Made by a program: the position numbers and the translations under genes
In this document: one piece after another, positions 5,974 to 10,134 of the stretch
Layout of the letters: each line of letters starts with the position of its first letter
How positions within the stretch are numbered: the first letter of the stretch is position 1
Origin: an uncultured Collinsella sp.
GTDB lineage: Bacteria; Actinomycetota; Coriobacteriia; Coriobacteriales; Coriobacteriaceae
Direction of reading: 5' to 3'
Assembly: GCA_902465465.1 (NCBI GenBank)
Contig: CABQNF010000022.1
Location: 1-10,134, forward strand
DNA length: 10,134 nt
Notes under the pieces: generated by a model
Seen by the model: the letters and a program-made list of their open reading frames with translations, nothing else
The model's database searches: none
Told to the model about the DNA's origin: nothing

Positions 5974-7157
5974 ATGACCGCCCCCGACGAAAAGACACTC
6001 GCCACGCTCACCAAGCTGTTTGAGGAGGAGTTTGGCCCCATCGGCGACCGCCAGGTGCTCTATGTGCACGCGCCCGGCCGTTCCGAGATCAGTGGCAACC
6101 ACACCGACCACGAGGGCGGCCACGTTATCGCCGGCTCGCTCGATGTCGCTGTCGACGGCATTGCCGTGGCGACCGACACCAACAAGGTTCGCGTTGCCGA
6201 CGAGGGCTATCCCACGTTTGAGATCGCGCTCGACACGCTAGACGTTCAGGAGTCCGAGAAGGGCACGTCCGCGAGCCTCGTCCGCGGCATGGCCCACGAA
6301 GTCGCAGCGCTTGGTGTTGAGCCCCACGGCTTCGACTTCGCCTTCACTTGCTCCGTCCCCTCGGGTGGCGGCCTTTCCAGCTCTGCCGCCGTCGAGGCCG
6401 CGTACGGTCGTGCCATGGAGACGCTCTGGGGCGCGCCCGCCATCGAGCCCGTCGCCCTCGCCCAGATGAGCCAGCGCACCGAGAACAACTATTACGGCAA
6501 GCCCTGCGGTCTGATGGACCAGGCCGCTGTGTGCCTGGGCGGCCTTGCCTACATGGACTTTGAGGACCAGGCTCAGCCTAAAACCCAGAAGCTCGAGCTC
6601 AATTTTGAGGATCACGGTTATGCGCTCGTGCTCGTTAAGGTTGGCGCCGACCATGTGGCAGCTACCGACGACTACGCCGCCGTTCCGCGCGAGATGCAGG
6701 ACGTCGCTGCCGAGTTTGGCAAGGCACGCCTGTGCGAGCCAAGCTCCCCGAGCTGCGCGCCAAGCTGGGCGACCGTGCCTGCCTGCGCGCCGTTCACTAC
6801 TGGTACGAGAACGGCCTGGTCGATAAGCGCTGGGCTGCCCTGAACGCCGGCGACATCGACCAGTTCCTGGTCCTGACGCGCGAGTCCGGCGCCAGCTCTG
6901 CCATGTACCTGCAGAATGTCGTTGCCAAGCTAGGCTCCGAGCAGCCTTCCATGTATGCCCTGGCGCTGGCCGAGCACGTGCTCGACGGCCGCGGCGCCGT
7001 TCGTATCCACGGTGGCGGCTTTGGTGGCACCATCCAGGCCTTCGTGCCGCTCGACCTGGTCGACACCTTCATTGCCAAGATGAACGGCTGGCTGGGCGAG
7101 GGCTCTGCTCGCCACTACGCCATCTCTGACAAGGGGGCTTACGCGGCATGGCTGTAA
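5974..7157 (+). pseudogene. galK: Galactokinase (GHMP family), interrupted by a small out-of-frame lesion
   Basis: GalK phosphorylates galactose at C1 with ATP, the first Leloir step. The first frame carries APGRSEISGNHTDHEGG (residues 33-49, galactokinase signature), SVPSGGGLSSSAA (ATP loop, about 127-139) and GLMDQ with the catalytic Asp182. After FGKARLCE, near 6735-6740, homology moves to another frame, AKLPELRAKLGDRACLRAVHYWYENG, which carries the third GHMP motif HGGGFGG and ends at the TAA at 7157. Relatives have about seven further residues at the junction (a DEAxFY-like stretch), so a loss of about 22 nt is more likely than one base. The total (1184 nt) is one short of a codon multiple. 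In the original frame translation ends at 6843. The ATG at 5974 has GAAAGGA 5 nt upstream; the frame upstream to 5887 crosses operator O3 and is not coding. The stop overlaps the galT start. It may be a fresh pseudogene or an assembly error. Confidence 0.87.
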
Positions 7158-8770
7158 TGACTGATGTGCGCGAGGCCGCGCAGGGCCTCATCGAATATGC
7201 CATCCATCGATCGATGATCGGACAGGACGATCGCATCTGGGCATACAACACCATTCTCGAGTGCATCGGCGCCACGGGCCCCGCGCTCGACATGACCTGG
7301 GCGCTCAAGACCGAGAAGATTTCGCTCTTGCACCCCGATACACTCCCCGACTTTGACCTAGAGGGCACGCTTGCCGCGCTTGCCGAGGCCGCCGTTGCCA
7401 ACGGTACTGCCGAGGACACAGCATCGGGCCGCGACCGCATCGCCATGCGCATCATGGGCGCGCTGATGCCGAGGCCTTCGGTTGTAAACGAGGAGTTCAA
7501 CGGCCGCATGGGCGTCAATGAGCCCCGCGCCGCGACCGACTGGTTCTACGGTCTGTGCTGCGACGCCGGCTACGTGCGCCGCGCCGCCATCGCGCGCAAT
7601 ATCAAATGGAACACCCCCACCAACTGGGGTGACCTGGAGATCACTATCAACCTGTCAAAGCCCGAAAAGGACCCGCGCGATATCGCCGCGGCAGGTGCAG
7701 CCAAGAACACGGGCGAGAAGTATCCCGCCTGCCAGCTCTGCATCGAAAACGAGGGCTATCCCGGACGCTCCGCTGCAGCCGACGGCGGCGCCCATCCCGC
7801 CCGCCAGAATCTGCGCGTTATCCCCATTAAGCTCGACGGCGAGCGCTGGGGCTTCCAGTACAGCCCGTACGCGTACTTTAACGAGCATTGCATTGCCATG
7901 AGCTCCGAGCATCGTCCGATGCACGTCGACCGCAAGGGTCTGACCTGCCTGCTCGACTTTGTGGACCTGTTCCCGCATTACTTCATCGGCTCTAACGCCG
8001 ACCTGCCCATCGTGGGCGGCTCGATCCTGTCGCACGACCACTTCCAGGGCGGCGCGCACGAGTTCCCCATGATGCATGCCGCCGAGGTCTCGCAGTTTAG
8101 CGTGCCCGGCTTTGACCAGGTCAGCGGTACCGTGTTGCAGTGGCCGCTTTCGGTGCTGCGACTGCGCTCGCACGACCGCGCCCAGCTGCTCGACGCCGCC
8201 GAGAAGATTATCCTTGCCTGGCGCGAGTGGACCGATGAGTCGGTGGGCGTCATCGCGCACACAGCCGACGGCGTGGCGCACAACACCGTGACGCCCGTCA
8301 TCCGCCGCGTCGACTCTCGCGGCAACGCCGGCGGCGAGATCTACGAGGCCTACCTTGCGCTTCGCTGCAACATCACGACTGACGAGCATCCGCTGGGCGT
8401 ATTCCACCCGCATGCCGAGTACCACCACATTAAAAAGGAGAACATCGGCCTGATCGAGGTCATGGGCCTGGCAATTCTGCCGCCGCGCCTGGTTCCCGAG
8501 CTTGGCGCTGTCCGCGAGCATCTGCTGGCAGCCAAGGCCAGCTACGACCTTGCCGGTGCGCTCGAAGGCGATGATCTTTGCCGCAGCCATGCCGCGTGGG
8601 CCGAGGATGTCTATGCCCGCCGCGCCGATGAGCTTACGGCGGATAACGCCATCGATATCCTGCACGAGGAGGTCGGCGTGGTGTTTGGCCACGTGCTCGA
8701 CAACGCCGGCGTCTTTAAGTGGGACGAAGCCGGCCGCGCCGCCCAGCAGCGCTTTATCGACTCACTGTAA
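7148..8770 (+). CDS. galT: Class II UDP-glucose--hexose-1-phosphate uridylyltransferase
   Basis: GalT exchanges UMP between UDP-glucose and galactose-1-phosphate, the second Leloir step, in the cytosol. At 540 residues it belongs to the longer class II form found in Gram-positive bacteria, not the E. coli type. Seen are a Cys pair CQLC (195-198) with ENEGYPGR, and the active-site segment SHDHFQGGAHEF with His296, His298 and Gln300, where the second His is the expected uridylylated nucleophile. Near the C-terminal part is GVFHPHAEYHHIKKENIGLI (417-436). No frameshift or missing motif is seen. The start at 7148 overlaps the galK end and has AAGGGGG 10 bases upstream. An in-frame ATG at 7157 overlaps the galK TAA as TAATG, so translational coupling to galK is likely. 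With galK broken, ribosomes would stop about 300 nt early, which may lower GalT output. galE is not in the window. Confidence 0.96.
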   Translation: MAVMTDVREAAQGLIEYAIHRSMIGQDDRIWAYNTILECIGATGPALDMTWALKTEKISLLHPDTLPDFDLEGTLAALAEAAVANGTAEDTASGRDRIAMRIMGALMPRPSVVNEEFNGRMGVNEPRAATDWFYGLCCDAGYVRRAAIARNIKWNTPTNWGDLEITINLSKPEKDPRDIAAAGAAKNTGEKYPACQLCIENEGYPGRSAAADGGAHPARQNLRVIPIKLDGERWGFQYSPYAYFNEHCIAMSSEHRPMHVDRKGLTCLLDFVDLFPHYFIGSNADLPIVGGSILSHDHFQGGAHEFPMMHAAEVSQFSVPGFDQVSGTVLQWPLSVLRLRSHDRAQLLDAAEKIILAWREWTDESVGVIAHTADGVAHNTVTPVIRRVDSRGNAGGEIYEAYLALRCNITTDEHPLGVFHPHAEYHHIKKENIGLIEVMGLAILPPRLVPELGAVREHLLAAKASYDLAGALEGDDLCRSHAAWAEDVYARRADELTADNAIDILHEEVGVVFGHVLDNAGVFKWDEAGRAAQQRFIDSL

Positions 8771-8816
8771 TGGTCCCTTGGGGACGGAGGAAAACAGATC
8801 ATTTCGTCTTCAAGAC

Positions 8817-8857
8817 AACGGCGCCCGCCGGCAACATCGCCGACGGGCGCCGTTTTT
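8817..8857 (+). terminator. Intrinsic terminator of galK-galT
   Basis: A strong GC stem, 8817-8832 against 8839-8854 with one C/A mismatch and a six-base loop, followed by a run of five T (8853-8857), 46 bp past the galT stop. Between the stop and this hairpin is a short GTCCC-TTG-GGGAC stem (8774-8786) without a T-run. Confidence 0.9.
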
Positions 8858-8861
8858 GAGT

Positions 8862-8932
8862 GTAGTCATTGGGATCATTCTTAAGGGGCGTTCTTAAACG
8901 ACTAGTCATTAAAGAGCGTCCCCAATGACTAC
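8862..8932. repeat. 71-bp imperfect palindrome with alternative pairings
   Basis: GTAGTCATTGGG (8862-8873) is the exact reverse complement of 8921-8932. TAGTCATT recurs at 8903-8910 and can instead pair with 8924-8931. The centre is the 8-bp palindrome GACTAGTC (8900-8907), flanked by GGGGCGTTCTT (8885-8895) and its near reverse complement (8911-8923). The left arm carries about 14 extra bases (about 8873-8886) that the right arm lacks. No ORF; function unknown. Confidence 0.75.
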
Positions 8933-8973
8933 TTGCGACCAAGGCAACGCCGGTGTCTTGGCAACGACAGCGA

Positions 8974-9071
8974 AAACGCCCCTAAGCGAGCAAGGTGACG
9001 TAAAAGAGGAGGACATTGACCTTTTGGTCATGCCCGACGATTGAACGTCAGATTGCCGCTTAGGGGCGTTT
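8974..9071. repeat. 98-bp long imperfect hairpin with perfect 15-bp ends
   Basis: AAACGCCCCTAAGCG (8974-8988) is the exact reverse complement of 9057-9071. Pairing continues inward in register: GCAA (8990-8993) with TTGC (9053-9056), TGACGT (8996-9001) with ACGTCA (9045-9050), and TGACC (9017-9021) with GGTCA (9026-9030) on a TTTT loop. Gaps on the two sides are nearly equal, so the whole unit is one long symmetrical stem. An SD-like GAGGAGG (about 9006-9012) lies in it, but only trivial reading frames follow. The minus-strand copy is followed by TTTT, so it could slow or end lacC transcripts. Confidence 0.75.
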
Positions 9072-9084
9072 GCAGCGTCGCGCC

Positions 9085-9112
9085 GTTACGCGGTTTGGTA
9101 AAACCGCGTAAC
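9085..9112. repeat. Perfect 12-bp hairpin just past the lacC stop
   Basis: GTTACGCGGTTT (9085-9096), loop GGTA, then its exact reverse complement (9101-9112). It lies one base past the kinase stop codon on that gene's strand. No T-run follows on either strand, so it is not a standard terminator. It could protect the 3' end of the transcript or act together with the long hairpin further on. Confidence 0.75.
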
Positions 9113-9113
9113 C

Positions 9114-10049
9114 CTACAGTTCAGTCACGACAACGCTGTTGTAGACCTCGTCCCAGCGGTCCATGACCAGGTGGCCGGTCTTGGGATCCATGGCGTTGAG
9201 CTTGCCGCAAGCATTGGCGGTCTTGAGCACCGTGACGTCGTCGGCACCGGCAGCGATGGCATGCGCAAAGCCGGCGATGGTCGAGTCACCGGAACCCGTC
9301 GCGTTCACAGCCGCAATCGCGGGCGTCTTGGCGCGGAACGCGCGACCCTCATGGAAGCCCACCGAACCGGCAGCGCCCATCGAAACGACAACCCAGGGGA
9401 TACCGGCAAAACGGCCATCGGCGGCAAGCGCCTCCCGCAGGGCATCGACATCATCGGTCGTAAAAGACGTACCCAGCAGGCCGTTAATCTCGGTCAGGTT
9501 GGGCTTTACGAGCTCAGGCTTAGCGTCGGACTCCAGCGCGGCCTCCAGCGATGCACCCGAGGTATCGAGCAGCACCTTGGCGCCCGCTTCCTCGGCGATC
9601 TTGACGAGCTCGGCATAGTAACCGGCATCGACACCGCGCGGCAGCGAACCCGAAAGCGTCACGACGTCCGCCTTCGCTGCAAGCTCAGCGAACTTGGCCG
9701 TAAAGGCCTCGAGCTCGGCAGGCGCAATCTGAGGGCCGCTCTCCAGCAGCTCGGTCTGATTGCCCTCGTGCAGGATATTCAGGCAAATGCGCGTCTCACC
9801 GGCGATGGGCACAAAGTCGTTCTTGACGCCGTCGGCATCCATAAGCTCGGCCATATAGGCACCCATGTGGCCGCCGAGCAGACCGGTCGCGAGCACGTCG
9901 TCGCCCAGCTGCAGCAGCACGCGGCTCACGTTGAGGCCCTTGCCGCCAGCGGTCTTTTCGGGCGTCACACGGTTAACATCATCGATGATCAGCTTGTCGA
10001 GTTGATAGCGCGTATCAATCGACGGGTTCATGGTAACGGTCAGAATCAT
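9114..10049 (-). CDS. lacC: PfkB-family sugar-phosphate kinase, probable tagatose-6-phosphate kinase (LacC-like)
   Basis: A cytosolic ribokinase/PfkB-family enzyme of 311 residues (LacC is about 310). It probably phosphorylates tagatose-6-phosphate to the 1,6-bisphosphate, the substrate expected for the aldolase in this window. Family motifs: MILTVTMNPSIDTRYQL at the N-terminus, KTAGGKGLNVSRVL (32-45, PfkB signature 1), and NATGSGDSTIAG with catalytic Asp255 (signature 2). The stretches GNQTELLESGPQI, VTLSGSLPRGV, VVVSMGAAGS and the C-terminal KTGHLVMDRWDEVYN resemble staphylococcal LacC closely, by memory and not by alignment. 1-Phosphofructokinase (FruK) is the main alternative. The start at 10049 has AGGAG six bases upstream; the open frame continues to 10094 without a better site. 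An apparent gene end lies 56 bp upstream on the same strand, so it may be a downstream gene of an operon. Confidence 0.85.
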   Translation of the reverse strand: MILTVTMNPSIDTRYQLDKLIIDDVNRVTPEKTAGGKGLNVSRVLLQLGDDVLATGLLGGHMGAYMAELMDADGVKNDFVPIAGETRICLNILHEGNQTELLESGPQIAPAELEAFTAKFAELAAKADVVTLSGSLPRGVDAGYYAELVKIAEEAGAKVLLDTSGASLEAALESDAKPELVKPNLTEINGLLGTSFTTDDVDALREALAADGRFAGIPWVVVSMGAAGSVGFHEGRAFRAKTPAIAAVNATGSGDSTIAGFAHAIAAGADDVTVLKTANACGKLNAMDPKTGHLVMDRWDEVYNSVVVTEL

Positions 10050-10105
10050 GTTGAACTCCTGTTTCCGGGGCACGGCACGCGCGGCCCCAAACATACGATA
10101 GCTCG

Positions 10106-10134
10106 TTAAAGGATCTCGATCTCAAAGCCGCGGG
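10106..10134 (-). CDS. Probable 3' end of an upstream minus-strand gene, cut by the window edge
   Basis: Read on the minus strand the last bases give R-G-F-E-I-E-I-L and a TAA (complement of 10106-10108), with codon choice like the neighbouring genes. The gap to the lacC start is 56 bp, without a hairpin terminator, so the two genes may be cotranscribed. Eight codons are too few to identify a product, and chance cannot be excluded. Confidence 0.35.

Noticed and set aside
3354..7157. Idea that fprA and galK both lost one base from a GAGGCC motif (a methylation-linked sequencing error)
   Set aside because: Comparison with the expected protein folds shows that roughly 13-15 and 7 residues are missing at the junctions, so single-base loss does not explain them; GAGGCC is also intact at many other places in the window.
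6732..7157. The second half of galK as an independent gene starting at GTG 6732
   Set aside because: It lacks a ribosome site and starts inside the galactokinase fold, and the HGGGFGG motif belongs with the motifs of the upstream frame.
7655..8692. A 345-codon minus-strand frame inside galT
   Set aside because: Antisense shadow of the intact galT gene, with no ribosome site or recognisable domain.
9017..9062. A 15-codon leader peptide from TTG 9016-9018 after the GAGGAGG in the long hairpin
   Set aside because: The spacing to the start is too short, the frame is tiny, and the bases are better explained by hairpin pairing.
9171..10109. A 312-codon plus-strand frame over the lacC-like gene
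   Set aside because: Antisense shadow; the minus strand carries both PfkB signatures.

Overview
The window is about 60% GC, with GC-rich third codon positions and tightly packed metabolic genes. Protein character (class II GalT, FprA-type flavodiiron protein, LacC-like kinase, LacI and DeoR regulators) suggests an anaerobic gut actinobacterium of the Coriobacteriia, most likely Collinsella or a close relative. This is inferred from gene character; there is no rRNA or other marker in the window.

Layout. At the left edge is the 3' part of a Vsr-type mismatch endonuclease gene (+), then a small uncertain ORF and a 131-bp nested palindrome with an intrinsic terminator at its core. Next come a divergent pair, a class II ketose-bisphosphate aldolase of the GatY/KbaY type (-) and a DeoR-family regulator (+), sharing a 334-bp control region. 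A bidirectional terminator separates the DeoR gene from an FprA-family flavodiiron protein gene (-) that is broken by a small internal deletion with frameshift. A LacI-family regulator (-) stands divergent to galK-galT (+). Their control region carries three copies of one operator-like sequence, two of them identical over 18 bp. galK is also interrupted by a small out-of-frame lesion, while galT is intact. Beyond the galT terminator, about 250 bp of gene-free DNA holds two long imperfect palindromes and one perfect 12-bp hairpin. A LacC/PfkB-type kinase (-) follows, and the right edge holds what looks like the last codons of another minus-strand gene.

How the genes fit together. The theme is galactose and tagatose catabolism. 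GalK and GalT are the first two Leloir steps. The PfkB kinase most resembles tagatose-6-phosphate kinase, and the aldolase most resembles tagatose-1,6-bisphosphate aldolase, so a parallel tagatose-6-phosphate route is plausible. The LacI protein is the obvious candidate repressor of galK-galT and of itself through the three operators. The DeoR protein is the likely regulator of the aldolase. With galK broken as written, the Leloir route would stop at its first step unless the lesion is an assembly error or another kinase substitutes.

I see no defence island, CRISPR array, insertion sequence or prophage. The most unusual content is non-coding (the palindromes and the repeated operator) together with the paired small out-of-frame lesions in fprA and galK.
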